A stretch of 64,000 nt of DNA from Methylocapsa sp. D3K7 (GCF_029855125.1 NZ_CP123229.1:558001-622000), one strand, 5' to 3'. Shown: positions 36,532 to 45,839, counted from the first letter of the stretch. Program-made: numbers and translations. The notes: generated by a model from the sequence alone, not told the origin.

Positions 36532-36819
36532 CTATTTTGCTGTCGTCGGTGAATTCATAGCGTAATTCTCTTGCAACGCCTCGTCAAACTCCCGCTTAAG
36601 GGACAATATCCTCTCGGAAATCACTCGAAAGTGCTCCTTCTGGCTTTCGTTAAGGTGATCCCATGAACAACTTTCAAGCGCGTCTGATTCCTACTCCCAC
36701 AATCGGTATACCGCCGTCGAGAAACACTCGAGGGCTGGCAACTGAAGAGCAAGCGAATCATCGACTTCTGTTAAACAATTAGTTTCGAGACTGCCGGCCT
36801 GTCCTGCATCCTTAACCAT
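36532..36819 (-). pseudogene. Small right-end cargo ORF interrupted by an in-frame TAG
   Basis: From ATG 36819, with a ribosome site (gagg, 5 bases before), the frame reads [20 protein letters not shown] and on to AVYRLWE, then TAG at 36691-36693. The same frame continues ESDALESCSWDHLNESQKEH FRVISERILSLKREFDEALQ to a second TAG at 36532-36534. The downstream half looks like a genuine charged helical protein, so the first TAG is probably a nonsense mutation in a 95-residue gene. It overlaps the end of the HNH-like gene by 34 bases, convergently. No family is recognised. Confidence 0.4.
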
Positions 36820-36830
36820 TTTTGTCCTCG

Positions 36831-36852
36831 TTATGTTAAGTGCATAATTGGG
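36831..36852 (-). repeat. Right terminal inverted repeat of the IS1595-type element
   Basis: Partner of 33436-33457; read on the minus strand it gives AATTATGCACTTAACATAA after three outer bases. The start of a small minus-strand ORF lies just inside it. Confidence 0.65.
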
Positions 36853-36860
36853 ACAAAAAA
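36853..36860. repeat. Right target-site duplication (ACAAAAAA)
   Basis: Direct 8-bp copy of 33428-33435, adjoining the right inverted repeat. It ends 91 bases before the recA start codon. Confidence 0.6.
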
Positions 36861-36875
36861 AGAACTTGTACTTAA

Positions 36876-36890
36876 GAACAAAGCATGTAC
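36876..36890. promoter_or_regulatory. Candidate LexA (SOS) box of recA
   Basis: GAACAAAGCATGTAC is GAAC-N7-GTAC; its reverse complement is GTAC-N7-GTTC, one base from the alphaproteobacterial LexA consensus GTTC-N7-GTTC. It lies 62 bases before the recA start and 16 bases after the transposon target duplication, so the insertion just missed it. Confidence 0.55.
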
Positions 36891-36951
36891 ACTTCAGTCA
36901 TCGCAGCAAACGTTGCGCCAAGGCTCCGCTCATGCCAGAAGGGGAAGACTC

Positions 36952-38037
36952 GTGGTAACTCCAGCAAACCTCCGTCTCGTGGAAGGGACGTCCGTGGATA
37001 AGACAAAGGCGCTTGACGCCGCTCTGTCGCAGATTGAACGAGCTTTTGGAAAAGGCTCGATCATGCGGCTTGGAAAAAACGAAAAAGCAGTCGAGATCGA
37101 TACGGTGCCGACCGGCTCGCTCGGATTGGACATCGCTTTGGGCGTGGGCGGCCTTCCCCGGGGGCGTGTTGTCGAGATCTACGGGCCGGAATCATCCGGC
37201 AAGACCACCTTGACCTTACATGTCATCGCCGAGGCGCAGAAAAAGGGCGGCGTCTGCGCCTTTGTCGATGCCGAGCATGCGCTCGATACGATTTATGCGC
37301 GGAAACTCGGGGTCAATCTCGAGGATCTTTTAATCTCGCAGCCAGATACTGGCGAACAGGCGCTCGAAATCACGGACACCTTGGTGCGCTCTGGCGCCGT
37401 CGATGTCCTCGTCATCGATTCCGTCGCGGCGCTGACGCCACGTGCTGAGATCGAAGGGGAAATGGGTGATAGCCAGCCAGGTCTGCAGGCGCGGCTCATG
37501 AGCCAGGCGCTACGCAAGCTCACCGCTTCAATTTCCCGCTCGCAAACAACGGTCATTTTCATCAATCAAATCCGGATGAAGATCGGTGTCATGTATGGCA
37601 GCCCCGAGACCACCACCGGCGGCAATGCGTTGAAATTCTATGCATCCGTCCGGCTCGACATCCGCCGGATCGGATCGATCAAGGATCGCGACGAGGTCAC
37701 TGGAAATCAAACCCGCGTCAAGGTCGTGAAGAACAAGGTGGCGCCGCCGTTTAAGCAGGTGGAATTCGATATTATGTATGGCGAGGGCATATCCAAGGTT
37801 GGCGAACTGGTCGATCTTGGGGTGCGGGCCGGCGTCGTCGAGAAATCCGGAGCCTGGTTCTCCTATGACAGCCAGCGGCTTGGCCAAGGCCGGGAAAACG
37901 CCAAGAATTTTCTTAAGGCCAATCCGCAGATTGCCGATCGCATCGAGCAGGAAATCCGGGAAAATTCGGGGCTCATCGCCGATAGGATTCTCGATGAAGC
38001 CGACCTCGGCGGCGCGGCGGGCGAGACGGGCAGTTAA
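36952..38037 (+). CDS. recA: RecA recombinase
   Basis: A 361-residue RecA that forms filaments on single-stranded DNA, promotes strand exchange and triggers LexA self-cleavage. It shows the Walker A motif [11 protein letters not shown], Walker B region [21 protein letters not shown]1/L2 loops ([39 protein letters not shown]) and the acidic C terminus. The GTG at 36952, with ribosome site ggggaaga, is preferred over TTG at 36913 because it gives the normal length and N terminus ([11 protein letters not shown]). The IS1595-type element ends 92 bases upstream, so the native promoter has been newly bounded. Confidence 0.97.
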   Translation: MVTPANLRLVEGTSVDKTKALDAALSQIERAFGKGSIMRLGKNEKAVEIDTVPTGSLGLDIALGVGGLPRGRVVEIYGPESSGKTTLTLHVIAEAQKKGGVCAFVDAEHALDTIYARKLGVNLEDLLISQPDTGEQALEITDTLVRSGAVDVLVIDSVAALTPRAEIEGEMGDSQPGLQARLMSQALRKLTASISRSQTTVIFINQIRMKIGVMYGSPETTTGGNALKFYASVRLDIRRIGSIKDRDEVTGNQTRVKVVKNKVAPPFKQVEFDIMYGEGISKVGELVDLGVRAGVVEKSGAWFSYDSQRLGQGRENAKNFLKANPQIADRIEQEIRENSGLIADRILDEADLGGAAGETGS

Positions 38038-38268
38038 ATTTGCCTTGCTCGGTCCTTCTGGCAGCACAAGGTTTGCCTTCAAGGTTCGTTGCAACCCTAA
38101 GACTTGACCCTAGGACTTGGCCATAAACATTCCGGTGCCGGGCCGGACCAAGACTCAGAAAGTTGCAGACTTTTGGGACCGGAGTGTGCGAGAAATCCCA
38201 GGACAAGGGTCAGGACCGCGCGATGGCGCGATCCTGGCCGGGCGGTTTGAAACTGGGAAGATGACGAA

Positions 38269-40959
38269 ATGAACGGCGTCAGCGAGATACGGTCGGCCTT
38301 TCTCGATTTCTTCAAAAAAAACGGCCACGAGATCGTCGCCTCCTCGCCGCTCGTCCCGCAAAACGACCCGACGCTGATGTTCACCAATGCCGGAATGGTG
38401 CAGTTCAAGAATGTCTTCACCGGCCTGGAAAAGCGGAGCTATACGCGTGCCGCGACCGCCCAAAAATGCGTGCGCGCGGGCGGCAAGCACAATGATCTCG
38501 ATAATGTTGGCTATACCGCGCGCCATCACACGTTTTTCGAAATGCTGGGGAATTTTTCTTTTGGCGATTATTTCAAGCCGCTCGCCATTGAACTCGCCTG
38601 GAAATTGATCACTGGCGAATTCGGCTTGCCGAAAGACCGGCTTCTGGTCACGGTGTATCACGACGACACGGAAGCCTTTGAGTCATGGAAAAAAATTGCC
38701 GGATTGCCGGACTCCAAGATCATCCGCATCGCAACATCGGATAATTTTTGGTCGATGGGCGACACCGGTCCTTGCGGCCCCTGCTCCGAGATTTTCTACG
38801 ATCAAGGCGACCGGCTGCAAGGGGGGCCGCCCGGCAGCGCCGACGCCGACGGCGACCGCTTTCTGGAATTCTGGAATTTGGTCTTCATGCAATTCGAGCA
38901 GCTCGCGCCGGATCACCGCGTCGACCTGCCCCGGCCCTCGATCGATACCGGCATGGGATTGGAACGCATCGCCGCGCTTCTGCAAGGCGTCACGTCGAAT
39001 TATGACATCGATTTGATGCGCGCCATCATCCTCGTCGTCGCATCACTGACCGGCGTCGATCCGGATGGTCCGCACCGCGCGAGCCACCGGGTGATTGCCG
39101 ATCATTTGCGCGCCGCCGCGTTTCTCGTCGCCGATGGTGTCTTGCCCTCCAACGAAGGCCGCGGTTACGTGCTGCGCCGGATCATGCGCCGCGCCATGCG
39201 CCATGCGCAAATGCTTGGCGCGAAGGAACCGCTGATGTGGCGGCTCGTTCCAACACTGTCACGCGAAATGGGCCAGGCCTACCCAGAGCTTTTGCGTGCC
39301 GAGCCGCTGATCATCGAAACTTTGAGGCTGGAAGAAACCCGCTTTCGCGACACGCTCGCCCGCGGACTTTCGATTCTGGATGAGGCAAGCCGCGATCTGC
39401 CGCAGGGCGGCACTCTGCCTAGCAGTATCGCCTTCAAACTCTACGACACCTACGGTTTTCCGCTCGATCTCACTCAAGACGCCTTGCGCGCCCGCGCGCT
39501 CCATGTCGATACGGAGGGATTTGAGGCCGCGATGCAACGCCAGCGCGCCGACGCGCGCAAGGCCTGGACTGGCTCCGGCGAATTGGCGCCCGAAGCACTC
39601 TGGTTCGCGATCAAGGAAAAAACCGGAGCCACCGAGTTTTTGGGTTATGACATGGAGCGGGCGGAAGGCCTCGTCGCCGCCATCGTCAGGGATGGCAAGG
39701 AAGTGCCGGCGCTTCGCGCGGGCGAATCCGGGTCGGTCATCTTGAATCAAACGCCCTTTTATGGCGAATCGGGCGGCCAAGTTGGCGACACGGGCGTCAT
39801 GCATGCGAACGGAATCCGCTTCCTTGTCGGCAACACCCAGAAGAAACTTGGCAGTCTTTTTGTTCATGAGGGAAGAGTCGAAGAAGGAGAACTGCGCGTG
39901 GGGCTCGCGCTAGAACTTGCCGTCGATCATGCGCGGCGGAAATCGGTGCGCGCCAATCATTCGGCAACCCATCTTTTGCACGAAGCGCTCCGCCAAGTGC
40001 TTGGCGAACATGTCGCGCAAAAAGGCTCGCTCGTCGCACCTGACCGGCTTCGCTTTGACTTCACGCATCAAAAGCCGATCGGTTCGGATGAGTTGACGCA
40101 TATCGAGGATATCGCCAATTCCGCCGTGCTCGACAATACACCGGTGGTGACCCGCTTGATGGGTGTCGACAAAGCCATCGAATCCGGCGCCCGTGCCCTG
40201 TTCGGCGAAAAATACGGCGACGAAGTTCGCGTTGTCTCCATGGGTCATGCCCACACTAGCGAAGATGGTTTGCCAGACATGTCCGAAGCTGCCTTTTCAA
40301 CCGAGCTTTGCGGTGGCACCCATGTGGCGCGTACCGGCGACATTGGACTCATCACGATCGTCTCGCAAAGCCCGGTCGCGGCCGGTGTTCGCCGCATCGA
40401 AGCCATGACCGGTACGGGAGCACGCCGCTATCTTAACGCGCGGGCGCACCGGCTGCACGAGGTCGCCGCGCTGTTGCGGGCTCCCGATGAGGAAGCGGAC
40501 AAGCGCCTCTTCGACCTCATCGAGGAAAGCCGCAAGCTGGAACGCGAACTGAGCGACGCACGCCGCAAACTTGCTCTCGGAGGCGCCACGTCAGATGGCC
40601 AGCAAGCCGCGCAAGACATTGGCGGCGTGAAATTTCTGTCGCGCGTCGTCACCGGAGTTGCGATGAAGGACCTTAAATCGCTCGCCGATGAGGCGAAGCT
40701 CAGCGTCGGATCCGGGGTCGTTGCGATTGTCGGCATCGACGGCGGCGGGAAAGCTGGCATCGTGGTCGGCGTGACACCGGATTTGACAGGCCGCTTTGAC
40801 GCCGTCCAGCTCGTTCGCCCGGCGGCCGTCAAGCTCGGCGGCACGGGCGGCGGCGGGAGGCCTGACATGGCACAGGCTGGCGGACCGCATGGGAACGCCG
40901 CGCAAGAGGCGCTCGCCACGATCGGCGATGCGCTGCGGGAAGTTGCCAGCGCAGCTTGA
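38269..40959 (+). CDS. alaS: Alanyl-tRNA synthetase
   Basis: An 896-residue class II synthetase that charges tRNA-Ala. The catalytic part shows motif 1-like [40 protein letters not shown] and the motif 3 region [14 protein letters not shown]. The editing domain carries the zinc-binding [20 protein letters not shown] and [13 protein letters not shown] motifs, and the C-Ala domain ends with [15 protein letters not shown]. It follows recA in the same direction with a 231-base gap, a recA-alaS order common in alphaproteobacteria. That gap contains no supported gene. Confidence 0.97.
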   Translation: MNGVSEIRSAFLDFFKKNGHEIVASSPLVPQNDPTLMFTNAGMVQFKNVFTGLEKRSYTRAATAQKCVRAGGKHNDLDNVGYTARHHTFFEMLGNFSFGDYFKPLAIELAWKLITGEFGLPKDRLLVTVYHDDTEAFESWKKIAGLPDSKIIRIATSDNFWSMGDTGPCGPCSEIFYDQGDRLQGGPPGSADADGDRFLEFWNLVFMQFEQLAPDHRVDLPRPSIDTGMGLERIAALLQGVTSNYDIDLMRAIILVVASLTGVDPDGPHRASHRVIADHLRAAAFLVADGVLPSNEGRGYVLRRIMRRAMRHAQMLGAKEPLMWRLVPTLSREMGQAYPELLRAEPLIIETLRLEETRFRDTLARGLSILDEASRDLPQGGTLPSSIAFKLYDTYGFPLDLTQDALRARALHVDTEGFEAAMQRQRADARKAWTGSGELAPEALWFAIKEKTGATEFLGYDMERAEGLVAAIVRDGKEVPALRAGESGSVILNQTPFYGESGGQVGDTGVMHANGIRFLVGNTQKKLGSLFVHEGRVEEGELRVGLALELAVDHARRKSVRANHSATHLLHEALRQVLGEHVAQKGSLVAPDRLRFDFTHQKPIGSDELTHIEDIANSAVLDNTPVVTRLMGVDKAIESGARALFGEKYGDEVRVVSMGHAHTSEDGLPDMSEAAFSTELCGGTHVARTGDIGLITIVSQSPVAAGVRRIEAMTGTGARRYLNARAHRLHEVAALLRAPDEEADKRLFDLIEESRKLERELSDARRKLALGGATSDGQQAAQDIGGVKFLSRVVTGVAMKDLKSLADEAKLSVGSGVVAIVGIDGGGKAGIVVGVTPDLTGRFDAVQLVRPAAVKLGGTGGGGRPDMAQAGGPHGNAAQEALATIGDALREVASAA

Positions 40960-40966
40960 TGGCAGC

Positions 40967-40992
40967 CCGCCGGGTCAATATCCGCCCGGCGG
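40967..40992. terminator. GC-rich hairpin after alaS
   Basis: CCGCCGGG (40967-40974) and CCCGGCGG (40985-40992) form an 8-bp GC stem with a 10-base loop, 8 bases after the alaS stop. There is no T tract, so it is at most a weak or Rho-assisted terminator or an mRNA-stabilising hairpin. Confidence 0.35.
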
Positions 40993-41034
40993 CGGTAAGA
41001 TATTTCGTAACCACAAAGCCCGGGGCAAAATTCA

Positions 41035-41460
41035 ATGTTTAAAAAAATTCTCATCCCTATCGATTTGACCGAATTGTCGGTCTCGAAGCCAGCCTTAGAC
41101 GCGTCGATAGAATTGGCTCTGCAGTCAAAAGGCGCGTTACGGTTGGTGACGGTCGAAACGCCGCTGCCTTCGAGTTTTATGGAATATATCCCGCCAGAGT
41201 TTGATAAAACGCAAGAAGAACGTGCTCTTGCAGAACTTGAACGGATCAGCGACGGCCTCGATTTTCCAAAGGACAATCGTTCCGCGACGGTGCGGTTTGG
41301 CGGTATTTATGTCGAGATCCTGGCCGAAGCTGAAGAGTGGGGAGCTGATCTGATCGTAATCGGATCGCATCGGCCGTCGATGGCAACCTATCTTATCGGT
41401 TCGAACGCCAAGACGATCGTCCGGCATGCCAAATGCTCGGTCTTGGTGATTCGCCCATGA
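41035..41460 (+). CDS. Universal stress protein (UspA family)
   Basis: A 141-residue single Usp domain. It begins FKKILIPIDLTELSVSKPAL, the first beta strand and ligand aspartate. The C-terminal nucleotide-binding region ADLIVIGSHRPSMATYLIGS NAKTIVRHAKCSVLVIRP follows the G-2x-G-9x-G(S/T) type only partly, because the second glycine of the loop is replaced, so ATP binding is uncertain. Such proteins act in stress and starvation tolerance. A weak purine-rich site precedes the ATG; the gene stands between alaS and a phasin gene. Confidence 0.88.
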   Translation: MFKKILIPIDLTELSVSKPALDASIELALQSKGALRLVTVETPLPSSFMEYIPPEFDKTQEERALAELERISDGLDFPKDNRSATVRFGGIYVEILAEAEEWGADLIVIGSHRPSMATYLIGSNAKTIVRHAKCSVLVIRP

Positions 41461-41569
41461 CGCTTCGGTTTCGCATGTTCGCCATATTCCGACCGGCCGG
41501 AACTCTTGCGCGTTTTTCCTGTTAACGAACCTCCTGTGTTGAGCGCACCAACATCCGCGGGAGAGAAAA

Positions 41570-42025
41570 ATGACCCAGGACAACGAGAAAACCATCGGCG
41601 TAGGCGCCGAATATACGGAAAACACCGTCGAGGGCGCGAGGAGTGCCCTCACCATGACATCGAAAAACATTCAAGCCATCGCGGGTGAGATGCTTGAAAT
41701 TTCGAAACAATCCTTCGATCATGCAACACAAACCATGGAAAAGTTGCGGAAGGCGCGTGGCGTTGACGAGATCGTCGCGATCCAGACGAATTTTGTGAGA
41801 GAAGTTTTTGAGCATGCCACGCAGCATGCCCGAAAATTCAGCGAACTCATGACAGCTTTCCCCACCCAGATCACCGAAACTTATCGCGACGCATGGCTTA
41901 GGTCGATGGATACCACGGTGAAGGCAACGGAAACCGCGAGCAAAACCGCTAAGGACAATATCGCTCGCGCGGCCGAGGCAACCCGCAAAGCGTCCGACAT
42001 TTTCGAGCGGGCGAAAAGCGCGTGA
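41570..42025 (+). CDS. Phasin-family protein
   Basis: A 151-residue, nearly all-helical protein of the phasin family. It contains the typical stretch SKNIQAIAGEMLEISKQSFD followed by HATQTMEKLRKARGVDEIVA, and alanine/threonine-rich amphipathic helices to the end. Phasins coat polyhydroxyalkanoate granules, but many Hyphomicrobiales paralogues have no known granule role. Ribosome site gggagagaaa precedes the ATG. No PHA synthase or depolymerase is in the window. Confidence 0.85.
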   Translation: MTQDNEKTIGVGAEYTENTVEGARSALTMTSKNIQAIAGEMLEISKQSFDHATQTMEKLRKARGVDEIVAIQTNFVREVFEHATQHARKFSELMTAFPTQITETYRDAWLRSMDTTVKATETASKTAKDNIARAAEATRKASDIFERAKSA

Positions 42026-42080
42026 TAGCGTTGCCGCACCAAATCCTATAAGCTGGAAGCCGCTTTCCGATTCCATCGAG

Positions 42081-42614
42081 ATGACTCCGCGCATGTTTCG
42101 GCTTCTCCTGATTCGCCACGCAGAGGCCGAAGCCCGTACCAAGCAAGGCGATCTTGCAAGACCTTTGACGAAGCGAGGCCGGGCCGACGCGATACGATTG
42201 GGAAATTATTGCGCCGCTTCCTGTCTTATTCCCGAGCTTGCGGTGACCTCACCAGCCCTGCGTGCGCGCGAAACGCTCGATGCCGTGGGGGGAAAGTTTT
42301 TGCAAAAGCCGGTCTGCAAAATCGAGGAGCTTCTGTATGACAGCGATCTTGAGACCCTGTGCGATATACTGCAAGGAATCTCTGCTTCCGTAAAAACACT
42401 GATGATGGTTGGCCACAATCCAGGCCTCGCGGAATTTGCTCGTTTCCTTATCGGAGGCGAGGCAAGCACTCCGCTTATCCACTTCCCGGCACCGTGCCTT
42501 GCTTTGATCGGCTTCGCTCGCGGCGATTGGGGAGAGGCCGCTCGCGGCGGCGGACAGCTGGAGCGCTTCATGAATTTTTCCTGCGAACCAGCGGACAACC
42601 TCCTCGCGCGATAA
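42081..42614 (+). CDS. SixA-like histidine phosphatase
   Basis: A 177-residue protein of the histidine phosphatase superfamily. It has the RHG-type motif as LLLIRHAEAEARTKQGDLARPLT, in the SixA variant RHAEAE, and the second catalytic histidine in LMMVGHNPGLAEFARFL. SixA-type enzymes dephosphorylate phosphohistidine proteins such as NPr of the nitrogen phosphotransfer system. The start at 42081 or 42093 cannot be separated (both lack a strong ribosome site); 42093 gives MFRLLLIRH. Confidence 0.85.
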   Translation: MTPRMFRLLLIRHAEAEARTKQGDLARPLTKRGRADAIRLGNYCAASCLIPELAVTSPALRARETLDAVGGKFLQKPVCKIEELLYDSDLETLCDILQGISASVKTLMMVGHNPGLAEFARFLIGGEASTPLIHFPAPCLALIGFARGDWGEAARGGGQLERFMNFSCEPADNLLAR

Positions 42615-42695
42615 GGCTTCAACAATTGCTCCCGCTTTTTTATCTGTAGTCGAATAACCCACAATTTCCCTCAACAGTCACAAGGATCATGATTG

Positions 42696-42971
42696 ATGAT
42701 ACGAAGGATGGGTCTCCTGTTGGCCTCTCTGCTGGCATCCGCCGGGGCGAGCGTTGCTTGCAGCCCTTCGGACCTCGCGCAGAAACAGAAGGCGTATGCC
42801 GATGCGGTCAAGGCTGCCTATGAACGCGACCCGGCGGGCGACCCTGCCCGCCAAGCCCGCGTGAAGGAGGTGCTTGAACGCTATAAGGACGTGGGGAAGA
42901 TGACAAACGGCCCTGCCATCCTCGACATAATATGCAAGGAAAACGACGAGCTGACGATGATCTACAAATAG
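42696..42971 (+). CDS. Small exported hypothetical protein
   Basis: A 91-residue secreted protein. MIRRMGLLLASLLASAGASVACSP is a signal sequence ending near the first cysteine. The mature part is a helical, charged domain with two cysteines (Cys in SVACS and in DIICKENDE) that might pair. Ribosome site aagga lies 9 bases before ATG 42696; an in-frame TTG one codon earlier is less likely. I know of no function; it precedes another exported protein gene. Confidence 0.65.
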   Translation: MIRRMGLLLASLLASAGASVACSPSDLAQKQKAYADAVKAAYERDPAGDPARQARVKEVLERYKDVGKMTNGPAILDIICKENDELTMIYK

Positions 42972-43021
42972 ACCGGCGCTGCTCGATCGCGCATCATCGA
43001 AACAAGGCAGCCTATTTCCAA

Positions 43022-44137
43022 ATGCCGTCTTTGTTACCCAAAAACTTTGCGATGTGGCGCGATTATGCGCGCGAATCCGCAGGTTTAATTTTTGGCCTCG
43101 TTCTGCTCGCAACATGCACAATTCCCGTGCATGCACTCGACGTAAATCAACCGGAAGCAAGCCAAGGCACCGGACCCCAATCCCCTTCCGCTTCAAGCGA
43201 AACGCCGTCTCCCAGAGCAGCGTTTGATGCCGCGCGGCGCGCTGTATCAAATTGGCCGGCGGAGGCCATCGAAAATCTGGATCTTTCCGCCAAGACAAAG
43301 GAGGACATGACAAGCAAAAAGGGAGCGCCGGAGTTTCCGCGCTGCGTCATGCTGAACAACTATTGGTGCATCAAGCGGGCGCGCTGGGCCGGCGAGATCG
43401 CGGCGGACGCGGATGGACACGTCGCCTTCGCCTCCGCAATCGACGGTGCGATCGCAGCGGCCATGCTCCTGCGCCGTTATTACCTCGATTTTAACCGCCG
43501 CTCCGCCTTGGCCATAGTCTCGCGTTGGGCACCGCCGCAATGCTCCGGGGGAACCGCCGCGCTTGGCAAAGCTGGGAAACCTCACAAAGCGCGCAGCGCG
43601 ATGCTTGCGGGTCTGGCGCCGCGTGGCATTCAAAACACCCTGCATGCCCGCTGGCTCGCCGCTCACAGGCAAGGTTTTTTGCGCACTGGCTCGGCAAAGA
43701 CCCCGCGCCGTTCCATCGTGCCAAGCTGGCCGCTGGCGTTGATGCGGGCGCCCGAAATCGCGGTCGGCATGGGCGAGCCAAAGCGCGCGACGATCCCGCT
43801 TAAGAAAATCGCGGCGCTCGATTTCGCTGCCCCCGAGGCCCCCGTGCCCGGGATATCTTGCGCAGGTGATAACACCCGGATCCAAAACTACGCCGCGCGC
43901 GCCATCGACGGCATCACCACGGACCCGAATGGCGATTTGAACCTGTTTTCGGCGGATGGCACGGCCGGCGCCAATCTGCCTCGCCTCTTGCAGAACATGG
44001 CGAAGGTCGAGATCGGCCCTTGGGCAGCGCAAGCCGGGCTGATTGCTGCCGCGATCGACCGGCTTGCACCCAGGAACGCGGCCGCAGAGTTGCCCCGGCC
44101 AGGAGAAGCCCGCGCCGCCTCCGGCGCCTCTCCATAG
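43022..44137 (+). CDS. Exported hypothetical protein with conserved NNYWCIK block
   Basis: A 371-residue protein with a hydrophobic N-terminal segment (ESAGLIFGLVLLATCTIPVH, cleavage near VHA). The most conserved-looking part is MLNNYWCIKRARWAGEIAAD with ADGHVAFASAIDGAIAAAML and YYLDFNRRSALAIVSRWAPP, which resembles uncharacterised Hyphomicrobiales exported proteins; a second region lies near residues 270-340 with PNGDLNLFSADG. No catalytic motif is recognised. The start at 43022 avoids overlap with the previous gene. Confidence 0.7.
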   Translation: MPSLLPKNFAMWRDYARESAGLIFGLVLLATCTIPVHALDVNQPEASQGTGPQSPSASSETPSPRAAFDAARRAVSNWPAEAIENLDLSAKTKEDMTSKKGAPEFPRCVMLNNYWCIKRARWAGEIAADADGHVAFASAIDGAIAAAMLLRRYYLDFNRRSALAIVSRWAPPQCSGGTAALGKAGKPHKARSAMLAGLAPRGIQNTLHARWLAAHRQGFLRTGSAKTPRRSIVPSWPLALMRAPEIAVGMGEPKRATIPLKKIAALDFAAPEAPVPGISCAGDNTRIQNYAARAIDGITTDPNGDLNLFSADGTAGANLPRLLQNMAKVEIGPWAAQAGLIAAAIDRLAPRNAAAELPRPGEARAASGASP

Positions 44138-44336
44138 ATATAACCAAAAGGAATGACACGTCCCGCAAACGGTGCTTGGAGACGTATTTGGCCTCGATGC
44201 CACGTTCCGAAAAAGTTGATCGACTTTTTCACTCAGAACATGCTCCAACTCTCGGGCTCCTAGCGATTCTTTTTCGAGATGATTCGATCCGGGAGGGAAG
44301 CGCTCTCGTCACAATGTCCTGGAAAGCACGCCTGTT

Positions 44337-45839
44337 TTGTCGATAGTCTCCGAGCTCCTCTTCGAAGCCCGCGCCGCCGCGCAGAGCCTCGCCGCCTTGG
44401 CCACCGGCCCGCATATCCGGCTCGGGGTCACCGGTCTGTCGCGCGCCGGCAAGACGGTTTTCATCACCGCGTTGATCGAACAGCTCACCAAAGCTGCCAG
44501 CCCGGCCTTGTACGGGCGGAGAAATAATTTGCCGGTGTTCCGCGTTCACGCCGAGGGAAGGCTGATCGGCGCCACGCTCGAGCCGCAGCCAGACGATGCC
44601 GTACCGCGCTTTGCCTATGAAGATCACATTGCCGCGCTGGCGGGTCCCAAGGGAAATGCGGGTGCCCGCCACTGGCCGCAATCGACCCGCCGCATATCTG
44701 AACTGCGCCTGCGACTTCATTTCGATCAAAAGACCGGCATGCGGCCTGGCCGCCAGTCGCTGGCCATCGACATTGTCGATTACCCCGGCGAATGGCTGCT
44801 TGATCTGCCGCTGCTCGGCAAATCCTTTGCGCAATGGTCGCGGGAGACCTTCATTGCCTCGGCCAGCGCGGCCAGGACACCGCTCGCGGCGCAATGGCGC
44901 AGGGCGACCGCGAATGTCGATCCGCGCGGCAGCGCCAGTGAAGAGGAGGCCCGCCGCGAGGCGCAGCTGTTCACCAATTATTTGCGGGCGTGCCGCGCCG
45001 ACGAATATCATTTTTCCTCCCTGCCGCCGGGCCGTTTCCTGATGCCAGGCGACCTTGAAGGCTCGCCCGCCCTGACCTTCGCCCCTCTCGCCGTCGAGGA
45101 AGGGGAAACCTATCCCCCCGACTCATTCGCCGCGATGATGGAACGGCGCTACGAGGCCTATAAGACGCATGTCGTCAAACCCTTCTTCCGCGATCACTTT
45201 TCAAGGCTCGATCGCCAGATCGTCCTCGTCGATGCGCTTGCCGCGTTGAACGCCGGACCCGCCGCGATGCGCGATCTCGAAACCGCTTTGACCGATGTGC
45301 TGGCCGCGTTCCGGGCGGGGCGCAGCAATATTCTGTCCACCCTCTTCCGGCCGAAGATCGATAAAATATTGTTCGTGGCGACCAAGGCCGATCATCTGCA
45401 CCACACAAGCCATGACAGGCTGGAAGCGATCTTGCGGCATCTGACGGCCAAGGCCATCGCACGGGTCGAGACGGTCGGCGCCGAGGTTGATGTCATCGCA
45501 CTTGCTGCGGTGCGCGCGACGCGCGAGGCCAAGGTTGGCGGTCCCGACGAGCCCGCGCTTGAAGCCGTCATCGGCAGGCCTCTCGAGGGAGAGCATATCG
45601 GCGGCGAGACATTCGATGGCAACTCCGAAGCGGCGATTTATCCCGGCGAGCTGCCGCGCGATCCCGAAGCGGTGTTCCGCGACGAGCCGCGCAGCTTGAC
45701 GCCAACCGAAATCGACTACCGTTTCGTCCGTTTCCGGCCTCCCGTGCCAGTGAGGAGCCCGAATGGCACTCTGCTTCCGCCGCCCCATATACGGCTCGAC
45801 CGCGCCTTGCAGTTTCTCTTCGGCGACCGGCTCGGCTGA
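44337..45839 (+). CDS. YcjX-family (DUF463) nucleotide-binding protein
   Basis: A 500-residue predicted P-loop protein of the DUF463/YcjX family. The Walker A-like motif is GVTGLSRAGKTVFITALIEQ near residues 30-50; IDIVDYPGEWLLDLPLLG near 140 is the switch-like DxPG region; and KILFVATKADHLHHTSHDR near 345 matches the NKxD-like guanine position (TKAD). In many proteobacteria it is paired with the DUF697 membrane protein that follows here, in the phage-shock neighbourhood of some species. Start codon TTG at 44337 is the best available, with ggaaag upstream. Confidence 0.88.
   Translation: MSIVSELLFEARAAAQSLAALATGPHIRLGVTGLSRAGKTVFITALIEQLTKAASPALYGRRNNLPVFRVHAEGRLIGATLEPQPDDAVPRFAYEDHIAALAGPKGNAGARHWPQSTRRISELRLRLHFDQKTGMRPGRQSLAIDIVDYPGEWLLDLPLLGKSFAQWSRETFIASASAARTPLAAQWRRATANVDPRGSASEEEARREAQLFTNYLRACRADEYHFSSLPPGRFLMPGDLEGSPALTFAPLAVEEGETYPPDSFAAMMERRYEAYKTHVVKPFFRDHFSRLDRQIVLVDALAALNAGPAAMRDLETALTDVLAAFRAGRSNILSTLFRPKIDKILFVATKADHLHHTSHDRLEAILRHLTAKAIARVETVGAEVDVIALAAVRATREAKVGGPDEPALEAVIGRPLEGEHIGGETFDGNSEAAIYPGELPRDPEAVFRDEPRSLTPTEIDYRFVRFRPPVPVRSPNGTLLPPPHIRLDRALQFLFGDRLG

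Larger units (their letters stand above)
34693..36565 (+). pseudogene. HNH-nuclease-like cargo gene split by an IS630 insertion
   Basis: The 5' part (34693-34986) encodes CIYCGSVEPPLSREHVIPRG then LGGGLIISGASCAKC, a Cys-rich HNH-type block with the catalytic-looking EHVIP histidine and two CxxC pairs. At 34985-34986 a TA is followed by an IS630 copy ending at 36038, then a second TA. Joining 34986 to 36041 continues the same frame (IRVL then DDDKIITKELPLSEHP) to TAA at 36563-36565, giving 272 codons without a stop. The distal part is AT-rich, unlike the flanking chromosome, and has no family I recognise. Function before disruption is unknown; restriction or homing nuclease are possibilities. 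Confidence 0.8.
33436..36852 (+). mobile_element. IS1595-type transposon with cargo (3417 bp)
   Basis: The left end 33436-33457 and the right end 36831-36852 are inverted repeats: after the first four bases, which differ (GGGT against CCCA), 17 of the next 18 bases match, including ATTATGCACTT and ACATAA. Immediately outside, ACAAAAAA occurs at 33428-33435 and 36853-36860, an 8-bp direct repeat, which is the target-duplication length of the IS1595 family. Inside are an IS1595 transposase, a small basic ORF, an HNH-nuclease gene split by an IS630 copy, and a small ORF at the right end. The element sits between the L,D-transpeptidase gene and recA. A 3-bp GGG duplication is the alternative reading of the ends. 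Confidence 0.75.

Noticed and set aside
33436..36860. GGG as a 3-bp target duplication of the transposon
   Set aside because: GGG does occur just outside the matching part of both ends, but IS1595 elements make 8-bp duplications and ACAAAAAA fits that length exactly. It is kept only as a less likely alternative.
40967..40992. Strong Rho-independent terminator after alaS
   Set aside because: The stem is good, but no T tract follows, so only a weak terminator or stabilising hairpin is claimed.
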